A model generated the notes under the pieces. It did no database searches and was not told where the DNA came from. It worked only from the letters and a program-made list of their open reading frames with translations. Below are positions 30,164-40,227 of a stretch of DNA of 64,000 nt, piece by piece (the stretch's first letter is position 1; each line of letters opens with the position of its first letter). The stretch is from Enterobacter sp. RIT418 (GTDB lineage Bacteria; Pseudomonadota; Gammaproteobacteria; Enterobacterales; Enterobacteriaceae). A program made the translations under genes and the position numbers. Location of the stretch: the NCBI RefSeq assembly GCF_003057745.1, contig NZ_QBJD02000012.1, positions 83,918 to 147,917 of the forward strand, written 5' to 3'.

Positions 30164-31486
30164 ATGCAAGCTTATTTCGACCAACTCGATCGCGTTCGTT
30201 ATGAAGGCCCGAAAACGACCAATCCCTTAGCCTTCCGTCATTACAACCCGGATGAGCGGGTGCTGGGTAAACGCATGGAAGACCATCTGCGCTTCGCCGC
30301 CTGTTACTGGCATACCTTCTGCTGGAACGGTGCGGATATGTTCGGTGTTGGCGCTTTCGATCGTCCGTGGCAGCAGCCGGGTGAGGCCATTGAGCTGGCG
30401 AAGCGGAAAGCGGATGTGGCGTTTGAATTTTTCCACAAGCTGAACGTGCCGTACTACTGCTTCCACGATGTGGATGTCTCACCGGAAGGCGCATCGCTGA
30501 AAGAGTACCTGAATAACTTTGCCCAGATGGTGGACGTGCTGGCGGCAAAACAGCAGGAAAGCGGCGTGAAGCTGCTGTGGGGTACCGCAAACTGTTTTAC
30601 CAACCCGCGCTATGGCGCAGGGGCGGCAACCAATCCGGACCCGGAAGTGTTCAGCTGGGCGGCCACGCAGGTGGTGACGGCGATGAACGCAACGCACCAG
30701 CTGGGCGGCGAAAACTATGTCCTGTGGGGCGGCCGTGAAGGGTATGAAACCCTGCTGAACACCGACCTGCGCCAGGAGCGCGAGCAGATTGGCCGCTTTA
30801 TGCAGATGGTGGTCGACCATAAGCACAAAATCGGCTTCCGCGGCACATTGCTGATTGAACCGAAGCCGCAGGAGCCAACCAAACATCAATATGACTATGA
30901 CGTGGCGACCGTTTACGGCTTCCTGAAGCAGTTTGGCCTGGAAAAAGAGATCAAGGTGAACATTGAGGCTAACCATGCGACGCTGGCGGGCCACTCGTTC
31001 CACCATGAAATCGCCTCTGCTATCGCGTTAGGGATCTTCGGTTCGGTTGACGCAAACCGCGGTGACCCGCAGCTGGGCTGGGATACCGACCAGTTCCCGA
31101 ACAGCGTGGAGGAGAACGCGCTGGTGATGTACGAAATCATCAAAGCGGGCGGCTTTACCACCGGCGGGCTTAACTTTGATGCCAAAGTGCGTCGCCAGAG
31201 CACCGATAAATACGATCTGTTCTACGGCCACATTGGCGCAATGGATACCATGGCGCTGGCGCTGAAGGTGGCTGCCCGTATGATTGAAGACGGCGAGCTG
31301 GATAAGCGCGTTGCGAAGCGCTACGGCGGCTGGAACAGTGAGCTGGGCCAGCAAATTTTGAAAGGCCAGTTATCCCTTGCCGAGATCGCGAAGTACGCTG
31401 AACAGCATCAGCTTGCGCCGCAGCACCAGAGCGGGCATCAGGAACTGCTGGAGAACCTGGTCAACCACTACCTGTTCGATAAATAA
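30164..31486 (+). CDS. xylA: Xylose isomerase XylA
   Basis: Isomerises D-xylose to D-xylulose in the cytoplasm, a metal-dependent TIM barrel. The 440 residues equal E. coli; the catalytic His and Asp are in [10 protein letters not shown] near residue 100, and metal ligands lie in [17 protein letters not shown]. The start [10 protein letters not shown] at 30164 has GGAG 6 nt upstream. An in-frame extension back to 30101 exists, noted separately. Confidence 0.97.
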   Translation: MQAYFDQLDRVRYEGPKTTNPLAFRHYNPDERVLGKRMEDHLRFAACYWHTFCWNGADMFGVGAFDRPWQQPGEAIELAKRKADVAFEFFHKLNVPYYCFHDVDVSPEGASLKEYLNNFAQMVDVLAAKQQESGVKLLWGTANCFTNPRYGAGAATNPDPEVFSWAATQVVTAMNATHQLGGENYVLWGGREGYETLLNTDLRQEREQIGRFMQMVVDHKHKIGFRGTLLIEPKPQEPTKHQYDYDVATVYGFLKQFGLEKEIKVNIEANHATLAGHSFHHEIASAIALGIFGSVDANRGDPQLGWDTDQFPNSVEENALVMYEIIKAGGFTTGGLNFDAKVRRQSTDKYDLFYGHIGAMDTMALALKVAARMIEDGELDKRVAKRYGGWNSELGQQILKGQLSLAEIAKYAEQHQLAPQHQSGHQELLENLVNHYLFDK

Positions 31487-31492
31487 CCGCAT

Positions 31493-31523
31493 GTAGGCCC
31501 GGTTAGCGCAGCGCCACCGGGCA
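31493..31523. repeat. REP element between xylA and xylB
   Basis: GTAGGCCCGGTTAGCGCAGCGCCACCGGGCA-type sequence with imperfect dyad symmetry (GCCCGG/CCGGGC), matching enterobacterial REP repeats. It lies within the xylAB mRNA, where REPs often protect the upstream message. Confidence 0.85.
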
Positions 31524-31546
31524 TTTTCAGTTAAGGAATCCACGCT

Positions 31547-33001
31547 ATGTACATCGGGATCGATCTTGGCACATCTGGCGTTAAGGTCATTTTATTAAGC
31601 GAGCAGGGTGACGTGTTAGCCACGCAGGGAGAAAAGCTGCAGGTTTCACGCCCGCATCCGCTTTGGTCAGAACAAGACCCTGAGCAATGGTGGCAGGCGA
31701 CGGACCGCGCAATGAAAGCGTTAGGCGAGCAGCACGGCCTGCGGGACGTAAAGGCGCTGGGCATCGCTGGGCAAATGCACGGCGCAACGCTGCTGGACGA
31801 CCAGCATCGCGTGCTGCGCCCGGCTATCCTGTGGAACGACGGCCGCTGCGCGCAAGAGTGCGCCATCCTTGAGGCGAGCGTACCGAACTCGCGTGATATT
31901 ACCGGCAACCTGATGATGCCCGGCTTCACGGCGCCTAAACTTCTGTGGGTGCAGCGCCACGAACCGGAGGTTTTCCGGCAGGTTGCGAAGGTGCTGCTGC
32001 CAAAAGATTATCTGCGTTTTCGCATGACGGGCGATTTCGCCAGCGATATGTCTGACGCGGTGGGCACGATGTGGCTCGACGTAGCGAAGCGCGACTGGAG
32101 CGAGGCGATGCTGGAAGCATGCCAGCTGACCCGCGACCATATGCCTACGCTTTTCGAAGGCAGCGAGATAACGGGGACGCTACAGCCATCCATTGCTGAA
32201 CGCTGGAATATGCCCGCCGTGCCGGTGGTGGCGGGTGGTGGCGATAACGCTGCGGGGGCGGTTGGCGTAGGCATGGTTGAGTCCGGTCAGGCGATGCTTT
32301 CGCTCGGGACCTCCGGGGTTTACTTTGCGGTGAGCGATGGCTATCGCAGCAATCCTGAAAGCGCAGTACACAGTTTCTGCCATGCGCTGCCGGGCAAATG
32401 GCACCTGATGTCGGTGATGCTGAGTGCGGCATCGTGCCTTGACTGGGCGGCGAAGCTTACCGGCATGGACGATGTTCCGGCGCTTATCGCCGCGGCACAG
32501 CATGCGGATGAAGGTGCGGGTGCCGTCTGGTTTTTGCCTTACCTTTCCGGCGAGCGCACGCCGCATAACAACCCGGAGGCAAAAGGCGTGTTCTTTGGCT
32601 TAACGCACCAGCACGGTCCGGCGGAGCTGGCGCGTGCGGTGCTTGAAGGTGTGGGATATGCGCTGGCAGACGGTATGGACGTGGTGCATGACTGTGGCCT
32701 GAAGCCGTCCAGCATCACGCTAATTGGCGGCGGCGCGCGAAGCCCGTACTGGCGGCAGATGCTGGCGGATATTAGCGGCCTGCAGCTTGATTACCGCACC
32801 GGCGGCGACGTGGGGCCAGCCCTTGGCGCGGCGCGGCTGGCGCAGATTGCGATGAACCCTGATAGGCCGTTGCGCTCGCTTTTGCCACAGTTACCGCTTG
32901 AACAGCAGCACACTCCTGACGCGAAAAATCATGCTCGCTACGCAGAAAGACGTGTTGTTTTCCGCAACGTTTATCAGCAGCTTTTGCCGCTGATGTCATA
33001 A
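31547..33001 (+). CDS. xylB: Xylulokinase XylB
   Basis: Phosphorylates D-xylulose to xylulose 5-phosphate for the pentose phosphate pathway. The 484 residues equal E. coli. FGGY-kinase features: the N-terminal phosphate loop YIGIDLGTSGVK, the substrate motif GQMHGATLLD, and the C-terminal ATP-binding GGGARSPYWRQMLAD. It is 60 bp downstream of xylA, separated by a REP. Confidence 0.97.
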   Translation: MYIGIDLGTSGVKVILLSEQGDVLATQGEKLQVSRPHPLWSEQDPEQWWQATDRAMKALGEQHGLRDVKALGIAGQMHGATLLDDQHRVLRPAILWNDGRCAQECAILEASVPNSRDITGNLMMPGFTAPKLLWVQRHEPEVFRQVAKVLLPKDYLRFRMTGDFASDMSDAVGTMWLDVAKRDWSEAMLEACQLTRDHMPTLFEGSEITGTLQPSIAERWNMPAVPVVAGGGDNAAGAVGVGMVESGQAMLSLGTSGVYFAVSDGYRSNPESAVHSFCHALPGKWHLMSVMLSAASCLDWAAKLTGMDDVPALIAAAQHADEGAGAVWFLPYLSGERTPHNNPEAKGVFFGLTHQHGPAELARAVLEGVGYALADGMDVVHDCGLKPSSITLIGGGARSPYWRQMLADISGLQLDYRTGGDVGPALGAARLAQIAMNPDRPLRSLLPQLPLEQQHTPDAKNHARYAERRVVFRNVYQQLLPLMS

Positions 33002-33007
33002 ATATCC

Positions 33008-33038
33008 GCCGGGTGGCGCTGCGCTTACCCGGCCTACA
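33008..33038. repeat. REP element after xylB
   Basis: GCCGGGTGGCGCTGCGCTTACCCGGCCTACA-type sequence with GCCGGG/CCCGGC dyad, the reverse orientation of the xylA-xylB copy. It lies between convergent xylB and wecH and is the only candidate 3'-end structure for both. Confidence 0.88.
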
Positions 33039-33055
33039 ACGCCCCGTTCCACTGG

Positions 33056-34051
33056 CTAGCTTACAAACCTGCGCGTATCGATTTTTTGCAGCAGCATCGA
33101 CAGCAGCAGGCTGACGGCCAGCGTAGCGGTGAAAATCCAGACGATATCCAGCGCGGGCCAGCTTTTCAGCTCCACCCCTCGCGTGCGTAGCGCGTGGATC
33201 ACCAGCGCATGAAAACCATAAATGCCCAGAGAGTGGCGTGAGACGAACGCCAGTACCGGAAGAGGGCGCTCGTTCAGCGTATTTTTTACCAGCGTCAGCA
33301 GCGACACGGCGCAGATAAAGACCATCGGGCCGCAATAGAGATACCAGGTATCGGCAAAGTTGCCGCGCCACTGCAGCTCGTGCAGCGTCCCACGCGATAT
33401 GACCACCACGGCGAGGACACATAGCGCTCCGCACAGCCAGTTCATCCCGCGCCTGCGGGTGTCCATCATGCCGATCGCACGCCCCAGCATGCCGTAGAGG
33501 ATGTAGTAAAAGGTATCGCCGTTGATGTAGAGATTTACCGGCAGCCACTCAAAGCCGTCTATTTTCTGCGAAACGGTATTGGGGTTAGCCACGATGCCAA
33601 TCACCACCATCAGCGCCAGCAGCATCTTGCCGCTAACGTTTTTTACCTGGATCAGAGGCGAAACCAGATAAATAACGAGTATGGCGAAGAAGAACCACAG
33701 GTGGTAGAACACCGGTTTTTGCAGAAGATTTTTAAGGCTTAACTCGGCGTTGATTGAGGTGAACAGGACGATGTAAAGCAGCGCGACGGCGCTGTAGAAC
33801 GCCAGGCATGACGCAATGCGAATGAAGTGTTTTGGCTGGGCGCTACGTTCGCCAAAAAAAAGAAAGCCTGAAATCATAAAGAACAGCGGCACGCTCACGC
33901 GGGAGGCAGAGTTAAGAATATTCGCGATGCCCCAGTTAACAGGGCTGATGCTGTGGGCGTTAGTGACATACCAGGTCGTGGTATGGATCATCACCACCAT
34001 CAGGCACGCTATGCCCCGCAGGTTATCAATCCAGCTAATTTTTGACTGCAT
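33056..34051 (-). CDS. wecH: O-acetyltransferase WecH (YiaH)
   Basis: Inner-membrane acyltransferase_3 protein that O-acetylates enterobacterial common antigen in E. coli. The 331 residues match E. coli, with about ten membrane spans and the family motif [15 protein letters not shown] (His near residue 22). The start [13 protein letters not shown] at 34051 gives the E. coli N-terminus; an in-frame extension upstream is unconserved. K-12 has yiaA and yiaB between xylB and wecH; both are missing here. Confidence 0.95.
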   Translation of the reverse strand: MQSKISWIDNLRGIACLMVVMIHTTTWYVTNAHSISPVNWGIANILNSASRVSVPLFFMISGFLFFGERSAQPKHFIRIASCLAFYSAVALLYIVLFTSINAELSLKNLLQKPVFYHLWFFFAILVIYLVSPLIQVKNVSGKMLLALMVVIGIVANPNTVSQKIDGFEWLPVNLYINGDTFYYILYGMLGRAIGMMDTRRRGMNWLCGALCVLAVVVISRGTLHELQWRGNFADTWYLYCGPMVFICAVSLLTLVKNTLNERPLPVLAFVSRHSLGIYGFHALVIHALRTRGVELKSWPALDIVWIFTATLAVSLLLSMLLQKIDTRRFVS

Positions 34052-34235
34052 CAGTTCCCCTGTATTCCTTGTAAAAACAGTGTGACCACCAGAGTGCGTA
34101 AGCTTTCCGTTAGAAAAATCTGACTTTTGTTGCGTAAACTTGCACGGAAGCAATGAGATTCGCAGAATGCCAAACCGTAATCTATAAAAGCAGTGATATT
34201 AAAAATAACAGCCACAGGCCAGGGCGGTAATAAAA

Positions 34236-34541
34236 ATGATGATCAAGCGCGTGATGACGCTCGCTCTGCTGCTTACGCTTGCAGGATGCAGTGGTTCGCC
34301 AGAAGCACCTGTGCAAAAAGCGCAGCAGGGCAAAATTAGCCCGGAACGTTCACTGAATATGGAATCACTCTGCAAGGACCAGGCCGCACGCCGCTATAAC
34401 TCGGACGTGCAGAAGATTACCGTCACCGGCCTGGAGCGCTATCAGGGAAGCTATGAGATGCGGGGCAATACTGCGCGTAAAGAGGGCTTTGTCTGCTCTT
34501 TTGACGCGGACGGCCAGTTTTTGCATCTCTCCATGCGCTAG
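34236..34541 (+). CDS. ysaB: YsaB-like lipoprotein
   Basis: A 101-residue predicted lipoprotein. The signal peptide ends in the lipobox LAGC with acylated Cys18, followed by a small soluble domain. Function is unknown. The name rests mainly on position: between wecH and glyQ, as ysaB in E. coli. A second ATG follows directly; both have GGGCGG upstream. Confidence 0.8.
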   Translation: MMIKRVMTLALLLTLAGCSGSPEAPVQKAQQGKISPERSLNMESLCKDQAARRYNSDVQKITVTGLERYQGSYEMRGNTARKEGFVCSFDADGQFLHLSMR

Positions 34542-34702
34542 CGTGCGCGCATAATCAGCGGTCAGAGCGCCTGAAGGCGCAGGCCTGCAGGCCTAATTTC
34601 CCAATTTTCCCGAAACAACCCCGTTTCGTACTGTATATCTTGCAGCCAGCGGGTATACTGGTCCCTTCCATTTAAAACCACACGTATCCAGCACGAAATA
34701 CT

Positions 34703-35614
34703 ATGCAAAAGTTTGATACCAAGACCTTTCAGGGCCTGATCCTGACCTTGCAGGATTACTGGGCTCGCCAGGGCTGCACCATTGTTCAACCATTGGACAT
34801 GGAAGTTGGCGCAGGCACTTCACACCCGATGACCAGCCTGCGCGCGCTGGGGCCAGAGCCGATGGCAACGGCCTATGTGCAGCCATCCCGCCGTCCTACC
34901 GATGGCCGTTACGGCGAAAACCCGAACCGACTGCAGCACTACTATCAGTTCCAGGTGGTCATTAAGCCCTCTCCGGACAACATTCAGGAGCTGTACCTTG
35001 GGTCGCTGAAAGAGCTGGGCATGGACCCAACCATCCACGACATCCGTTTCGTGGAAGATAACTGGGAAAACCCTACGCTGGGTGCCTGGGGCCTGGGCTG
35101 GGAAGTGTGGCTGAACGGCATGGAAGTGACGCAGTTTACCTACTTCCAGCAGGTTGGCGGTCTGGAATGTAAACCGATCACCGGTGAAATCACCTACGGT
35201 CTGGAACGTCTGGCGATGTACATTCAGGGCGTAGACAGCGTTTACGACCTGGTCTGGAGCGACGGCCCGCTGGGTAAAACCACCTACGGCGACGTGTTCC
35301 ATCAGAACGAAGTGGAGCAATCCACCTATAACTTCGAGTACGCGGACGTGGACTTCCTGTTCACCTGCTTCGAGCAGTACGAGAAAGAAGCCCAGCAGCT
35401 GCTGGCGCTGGAGACTCCGCTGCCGCTGCCAGCCTACGAGCGTATTCTGAAGGCCGCCCACAGCTTCAACCTGCTGGACGCCCGCAAAGCCATCTCCGTG
35501 ACTGAACGTCAGCGCTACATTCTGCGTATTCGTACCCTGACCAAAGCCGTTGCAGAAGCTTACTACGCGTCCCGTGAAGCCCTTGGCTTCCCGATGTGCA
35601 ACCGAAACAAATAA
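34703..35614 (+). CDS. glyQ: Glycyl-tRNA synthetase alpha subunit
   Basis: Catalytic alpha subunit of the alpha2-beta2 glycyl-tRNA synthetase; activates glycine and, with GlyS, charges tRNA-Gly. The 303 residues match E. coli, with class II core segments [19 protein letters not shown] and [14 protein letters not shown]. glyS begins 9 bp after the stop. A -10-like TATACT lies at 34654-34659 without a clear -35. Confidence 0.98.
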   Translation: MQKFDTKTFQGLILTLQDYWARQGCTIVQPLDMEVGAGTSHPMTSLRALGPEPMATAYVQPSRRPTDGRYGENPNRLQHYYQFQVVIKPSPDNIQELYLGSLKELGMDPTIHDIRFVEDNWENPTLGAWGLGWEVWLNGMEVTQFTYFQQVGGLECKPITGEITYGLERLAMYIQGVDSVYDLVWSDGPLGKTTYGDVFHQNEVEQSTYNFEYADVDFLFTCFEQYEKEAQQLLALETPLPLPAYERILKAAHSFNLLDARKAISVTERQRYILRIRTLTKAVAEAYYASREALGFPMCNRNK

Positions 35615-35623
35615 GAGGCGGCC

Positions 35624-37693
35624 ATGTCTGAGAAAACTTTCCTGGTGGAAATCGGCACCGAAGAGCTGCCACCAAAAGCCCTGCGCAGCCTGGCTGAATC
35701 TTTTGCTGCGAACGTGACCGCCGAGCTGGATAACGCTGGCCTGGCGCACGGTAAAATTGAATGGTTTGCTGCACCTCGCCGTCTGGCGCTGAAGGTAGCA
35801 AATCTGGCGGCATCCCAGCCGGATCGTGAAGTTGAAAAACGTGGCCCGGCGATTGCCCAGGCGTTTGACGCGGAAGGCAAGCCGAGCAAAGCGGCTGAAG
35901 GCTGGGCGCGCGGCTGCGGTATTACCGTCGATCAGGCCGAGCGTCTGACCACCGATAAAGGCGAATGGCTGCTGTATCGCGCCCATGTTAAAGGCGAAAG
36001 CGCGGAAGCGCTGCTGCCCAACATGGTTGCCACCTCGCTGGCCAAGCTGCCAATTCCTAAGCTGATGCGCTGGGGCGCGTCCGACGTGCACTTCGTGCGT
36101 CCGGTACACACCGTGACCCTGCTGCTGGGCGACACCGTCATCCCTGCCACCATCCTGGGCGTCGCGTCCGATCGCGTGATCCGCGGCCACCGCTTTATGG
36201 GCGAGCCGGAGTTCACCATCGACAACGCCGATCAGTACCCGCAGATCCTGCTGGAGCGCGGTAAGGTCATTGCCGATTACGAGCAGCGTAAAGCGAAAAT
36301 CAAAGCGGATGCCGAAGAAGCGGCGCGTAAGATTGGCGGTAACGCCGACCTGAGCGAAAGCCTGCTGGAAGAAGTGACCTCTTTGGTTGAATGGCCGGTG
36401 GTGCTCACGGCGAAGTTCGAAGAGAAGTTCCTGGCCGTTCCGGCGGAAGCGCTGGTGTACACCATGAAGGGTGACCAGAAGTACTTCCCCGTCTACGCCA
36501 ACGACGGCAAGCTGCTGCCAAACTTTATCTTCGTCGCTAACATCGAATCCAAAGATCCGATCCAGATTATCTCCGGCAACGAGAAGGTGGTTCGTCCACG
36601 CCTGGCGGATGCGGAGTTCTTCTTTAACACCGACCGTAAAAAGCGTCTTGAAGATAACCTGCCGCGCCTGCAAACCGTACTGTTCCAGCAGCAGCTAGGT
36701 ACGCTGCGCGACAAGACCGACCGTATTGCGGAGCTGTCCGGCTGGATTGCGCGCGAAATCGGCGCTGACGTGAACCACGCGACCCGCGCGGGCCTGCTGT
36801 CCAAGTGCGACCTGATGACCAACATGGTGTTCGAATTTACCGACACCCAGGGCGTTATGGGCATGCACTACGCGCGTCACGATGGTGAAGCGGAAGACGT
36901 TGCTGTCGCTCTGAACGAACAATATCAGCCGCGCTTTGCGGGTGACGATCTGCCGTCTAACCCGGTGGCCTGCGCCGTGGCGATTGCCGACAAAATGGAC
37001 ACCCTGGCGGGTATTTTCGGCATCGGCCAGCATCCAAAAGGCGATAAAGACCCGTTTGCGCTGCGTCGTGCCGCGCTGGGCGTGCTGCGTATCATCGTTG
37101 AGAAGAACCTCAACCTCGATCTGCAAACCCTGACCGAAGAAGCGGTGCGTCTGTACGGCGACAAGCTGACCAACGTGAAAGTAGTGGATGACGTTATCGA
37201 CTTCATGCTCGGTCGTTTCCGCGCCTGGTATCAGGACGAAGGCTACACCGTCGATACCATTCAGGCGGTGCTGGCGCGCCGTCCGACGCGCCCGGCAGAT
37301 TTCGACGCGCGTATGAAGGCGGTGTCCCACTTCCGCACGCTGGAAGCGTCATCTGCGCTGGCGGCGGCCAACAAGCGCGTATCCAACATTCTGGCGAAAT
37401 CCGACGAGACGCTCAACGAGCGCGTGAACGCCGCGACGCTGAAAGAGCCGGAAGAGATCGCCCTCGCCATGCAGGTTGTGGTGCTGCGCGACAAGCTGGA
37501 ACCGCTTTTTGCTGAAGGTCGCTATCAGGAAGCGCTGGTGGAGCTGGCCGAGCTGCGCGAGCCGGTGGATGCCTTCTTCGAAAAGGTTATGGTCAACGTA
37601 GAAGACAAAGAGCTGCGCGTTAACCGCCTGACGATGCTTGAAAAACTGCGCGAGCTGTTCCTGCGCGTAGCGGATATTTCGCTGCTGCAGTAA
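35624..37693 (+). CDS. glyS: Glycyl-tRNA synthetase beta subunit
   Basis: The tRNA-binding beta subunit, 689 residues as in E. coli. It starts [19 protein letters not shown] and contains the HD-like and C-terminal anticodon-binding (DALR-like) regions. The ribosome site AAGAGG precedes the ATG. Cotranscribed with glyQ and followed by a REP and a strong terminator. Confidence 0.98.
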   Translation: MSEKTFLVEIGTEELPPKALRSLAESFAANVTAELDNAGLAHGKIEWFAAPRRLALKVANLAASQPDREVEKRGPAIAQAFDAEGKPSKAAEGWARGCGITVDQAERLTTDKGEWLLYRAHVKGESAEALLPNMVATSLAKLPIPKLMRWGASDVHFVRPVHTVTLLLGDTVIPATILGVASDRVIRGHRFMGEPEFTIDNADQYPQILLERGKVIADYEQRKAKIKADAEEAARKIGGNADLSESLLEEVTSLVEWPVVLTAKFEEKFLAVPAEALVYTMKGDQKYFPVYANDGKLLPNFIFVANIESKDPIQIISGNEKVVRPRLADAEFFFNTDRKKRLEDNLPRLQTVLFQQQLGTLRDKTDRIAELSGWIAREIGADVNHATRAGLLSKCDLMTNMVFEFTDTQGVMGMHYARHDGEAEDVAVALNEQYQPRFAGDDLPSNPVACAVAIADKMDTLAGIFGIGQHPKGDKDPFALRRAALGVLRIIVEKNLNLDLQTLTEEAVRLYGDKLTNVKVVDDVIDFMLGRFRAWYQDEGYTVDTIQAVLARRPTRPADFDARMKAVSHFRTLEASSALAAANKRVSNILAKSDETLNERVNAATLKEPEEIALAMQVVVLRDKLEPLFAEGRYQEALVELAELREPVDAFFEKVMVNVEDKELRVNRLTMLEKLRELFLRVADISLLQ

Positions 37694-37703
37694 TGCGCCT
37701 GCT

Positions 37704-37730
37704 GCCCGGCAGCGCTGCGCTTGCACGGGC
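37704..37730. repeat. REP-like element after glyS
   Basis: GCCCGGCAGCGCTGCGCTTGCACGGGC has the REP core GCGCTGCGCTT and dyad ends (GCCCG/CGGGC). It lies between glyS and its terminator. Confidence 0.7.
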
Positions 37731-37742
37731 CAATTCATGCTC

Positions 37743-37767
37743 AAAACCCGCTTCGGCGGGTTTTTTT
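37743..37767 (+). terminator. Rho-independent terminator of glyQS
   Basis: AAAACCCGC-TTCG-GCGGGTTTT stem with a stable TTCG tetraloop, followed by a run of T. Confidence 0.93.
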
Positions 37768-37860
37768 ATGGCGCGCTGCTGAAAAATTAACCTTGTAACG
37801 GTCAGCAATATACCGCTATCCTTACCCCGTTAACTTTCTCCTCAGGAGCGCCCCCCGAAA

Positions 37861-37898
37861 ATGAACAAACACGACTGATGAATTTCGATCCTTGCTAA
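37861..37898 (+). other. Two coupled mini-ORFs in the ABC-F leader
   Basis: ATGAACAAACACGACTGA encodes MNKHD, and its TGA overlaps the ATG of a second frame encoding MNFDPC (TGATG). Both precede the ABC-F start by about 50 nt. A short CGAC-cgc-GTCG hairpin follows. Leader ORFs are common before translation-responsive ABC-F genes; here the only ribosome site, AGGAG, is rather distant (13 nt). Confidence 0.35.
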
Positions 37899-37946
37899 AC
37901 GCGACCGCGTCGGCAGGGGATGTTTTGATTTCATTCAGGAGTGCTT

Positions 37947-39566
37947 ATGGCTCATTTTGCGCAGTCCCCTTCTTTTATTTTGCATCAGATCACCTGTCAG
38001 TTTGCGACGGGCGATACCCTTTTTGGCCCGCTGAATCTCGCGCTGGAGCCATCCCTTTGCGGGCTGGTGGGGCGTAACGGGAGCGGAAAAACGCGGCTTT
38101 TGCGCCTGCTCGCGGGGATAGACGAACCCGCCAGCGGTCATATTGAGCGTTTTGGCACGGTTGCCTACGTGGCACAACAGCACGATATTTACCCGCATAC
38201 CACGCTGGCGGAACTCCTTGGTTTTTCCTCAATCTTCGCTGCAAGAGAGCGCATCGATAGCGGCAATTATCAGCCTGAAGATCTGGATAACCTGGACGGA
38301 TACTGGGATTTAGCCGAGCGTCTGTGCGATGCCTTTATCGATGCAAAGCTTCCGCCATTTGAACCGAACAGGCCTGCCGCAGCGCTCAGCGGCGGCGAGC
38401 GCATCCGCGCGCTGCTTTGCGGGGCGTTTACCGCAGGTGCAGATTATCTGCTGCTGGATGAACCGACCAACCACCTCGATCGGCAGGGCCGGGCATGGTT
38501 TTACGATCAACTTGGCCGCTATCAGGGCGGCGCGCTGGTGGCCTCCCACGATCGTGAGCTGCTCTCCCGGGTGCCGCGCATTCTTGAGCTCAGCGCCGCA
38601 GGCCTGCGCAGCTACGGAGGCGATTACGCGGCCTACCAGCGCCAGCGTGATGCCGAGCAGCAGGCCGCCCGCTCGGCCCTGGAGCACGCGGCGACGGAGC
38701 GGAAACGCACCCGCGCGCGTATGCAAAAAGAGCATGACGACAGCCAGAGGCGCTCGGCAAAAACGCTGCGCACCGTCGATACGCTCAATATCGCCTCGTT
38801 CGAGCGGGTCAAATACAAAGGCGCGGCAAAGGAGCGCATCGGTGCCTGGAAAAAGCAGCATAGCGATCAAAACGAGGCGCTGAATGCCGCGGTAAACAAG
38901 GCGCGCGAGCGGGTGGAGGAGGATAGCCCGGTCATGTTTACCCTCCCAGGCAGCCGCATTGCCGAAGGAAAACAGGTGCTGGTGCTTGAGGATCTGGTAC
39001 TGCCGCATGTGACTATCCCGCCTCTTAGCTGGCGAATGGATGGCCCCATGCGCGTGGCGCTGCGCGGACCGAACGGCTGCGGGAAATCCACCCTGTTGAG
39101 AGCGATCCTGGGAACAGAGCCTGCTGTCTCGGGTGCCTGCCAGCGGTCGGTGGCGTGCGCGTATCTCGATCAGCATCTGTCGCAGCTGGATCTTTCCCTG
39201 TCGGTGATGGCGCACCTCAACCTGAGCAATACGCCGCTGGAAGCGGGCGCGCTGCGCACCCGTCTGGCGCAGCTTCAGCTGGGCGCGGATAAAGTGACGC
39301 TCCCGCTGGCCGAGCTGAGCGGCGGTGAACGCCTGAAGGCCGCGCTTGCCTGTGCGCTGTGGCGAGAAGAGGCGGCACGGCTTTTATTGCTGGATGAACC
39401 CACGAACCATCTTGATTTAGCATCCGTTCAGGCGATCGAGGCGGCGCTCGCCGAGTTTCCCGGCGCGCTGCTGGTCGTATCACATGATGAGGCTTTCCTG
39501 AAAGGGCTCGGGCTGACGCATGAGCTGGTATGGGGAGAAAACGGCTGGCGTTGTGAAAGCCTTTAA
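37947..39566 (+). CDS. ABC-F family ATPase (duplicated ATP-binding cassettes)
   Basis: A 539-residue soluble protein with two ABC cassettes and no membrane segment: first Walker A GLVGRNGSGKT, signature LSGGERIR, Walker B LLLDEPTNHLD; a long charged linker near residues 230-300; then Walker A LRGPNGCGKST, signature LSGGERLK and Walker B LLLDEPTNHLDL. ABC-F proteins act on ribosomes, either as translation factors (EttA, Uup, YheS, YbiT) or in antibiotic protection; which applies here is unknown. The ATG at 37947 has AGGAG 5 nt upstream. K-12 has hokA and insertion sequences at this place, not this gene. Confidence 0.85.
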   Translation: MAHFAQSPSFILHQITCQFATGDTLFGPLNLALEPSLCGLVGRNGSGKTRLLRLLAGIDEPASGHIERFGTVAYVAQQHDIYPHTTLAELLGFSSIFAARERIDSGNYQPEDLDNLDGYWDLAERLCDAFIDAKLPPFEPNRPAAALSGGERIRALLCGAFTAGADYLLLDEPTNHLDRQGRAWFYDQLGRYQGGALVASHDRELLSRVPRILELSAAGLRSYGGDYAAYQRQRDAEQQAARSALEHAATERKRTRARMQKEHDDSQRRSAKTLRTVDTLNIASFERVKYKGAAKERIGAWKKQHSDQNEALNAAVNKARERVEEDSPVMFTLPGSRIAEGKQVLVLEDLVLPHVTIPPLSWRMDGPMRVALRGPNGCGKSTLLRAILGTEPAVSGACQRSVACAYLDQHLSQLDLSLSVMAHLNLSNTPLEAGALRTRLAQLQLGADKVTLPLAELSGGERLKAALACALWREEAARLLLLDEPTNHLDLASVQAIEAALAEFPGALLVVSHDEAFLKGLGLTHELVWGENGWRCESL

Positions 39567-39574
39567 CACACAAA

Positions 39575-39592
39575 CCCCCGCAACGGCGGGGG
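39575..39592. terminator. Hairpin between the ABC-F gene and yiaG
   Basis: CCCCCGC pairs with GCGGGGG around a 4-nt loop. On the plus strand a T run follows only after 11 nt; on the minus strand TTTGTGTGTT follows. Probably a shared weak terminator. Confidence 0.5.
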
Positions 39593-39607
39593 CGGAAACA
39601 AACTTTT

Positions 39608-39895
39608 TTACGCTATCTGCTTGCTGAGGGCAGGGTTCGCCTGAATCAGGCTCATCAGCTTTAACTCGGTTGGTGTGGGCTTTTCGCGTTTCGATTCCCA
39701 CTCCAGCACCATCGCCACGCTGACGCCCATGGCTCTGGCGAATTCATCCGTTTTGAGTCCAGACCCTTTGCGTAATCGCTCAAATTCGGTAAAGGGATTG
39801 GATTTCTGTTGCAGAGTAATCGTCTGCGGGACATCTTTAAAAATAATCTGTTCCAGGCTGCTCAGCAGCTCAAACTCAGGATCTTTTAATTCCAT
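39608..39895 (-). CDS. yiaG: HTH-type regulator YiaG
   Basis: A 95-residue protein with a C-terminal Cro/CI-type helix-turn-helix (about residues 40-90, DEFARAMGVSVAMVLEWE), the same build as E. coli YiaG and HigA-type antitoxins. No toxin gene could be recognised beside it. The start at 39895 has AAGAGGAG upstream. It stands next to yiaF as in E. coli. Confidence 0.88.
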   Translation of the reverse strand: MELKDPEFELLSSLEQIIFKDVPQTITLQQKSNPFTEFERLRKGSGLKTDEFARAMGVSVAMVLEWESKREKPTPTELKLMSLIQANPALSKQIA

Positions 39896-40227
39896 TGAGA
39901 ACTCCTCTTAAATCACACTGCGGGATCGTGAACAATAGAGAGCCTGTTAAGAATAGTCTCTGGAACAAACATCGGATCGTCACGGGTGTGATTAATCGTG
40001 CGGTAATGAATGCCTTAAGCGTTTCAGCTCTCGGAAGGGGAAGGCTAATGCTCTGATTACGCATAAAACACTTAGCCAGCGTATTTTTTTGTAAATAGTC
40101 AGAAATAAAACGGCAATAGCCGTTTTGCGTGAAAAGGGTATCTTGCAGCGCTGACCTGGACTATTCTTGTAAGCCGTCAGGCACGCGTGTGCCGGTGTGC
40201 GCTTTTTTGGGTGAAAGGAGTAATAAA
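39896..40227. other. yiaG-yiaF intergenic region, no gene recognised
   Basis: 332 bp carrying the divergent promoters of yiaG and yiaF. A 62-codon minus-strand frame (39876-40064) overlaps the yiaG start and resembles nothing known to me. No terminator or RNA gene was seen. Confidence 0.5.

Noticed and set aside
34820..36673. A 617-codon open frame antisense to glyQ and glyS
   Set aside because: It mirrors two highly conserved, codon-biased genes; its translation shows no family motif, and it crosses the glyQ-glyS junction only by chance lack of stops.
39876..40064. A 62-codon minus-strand frame upstream of yiaG, possible toxin partner
   Set aside because: It overlaps the yiaG start in another frame, shows no toxin family motif, and E. 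coli yiaG has no toxin partner either.
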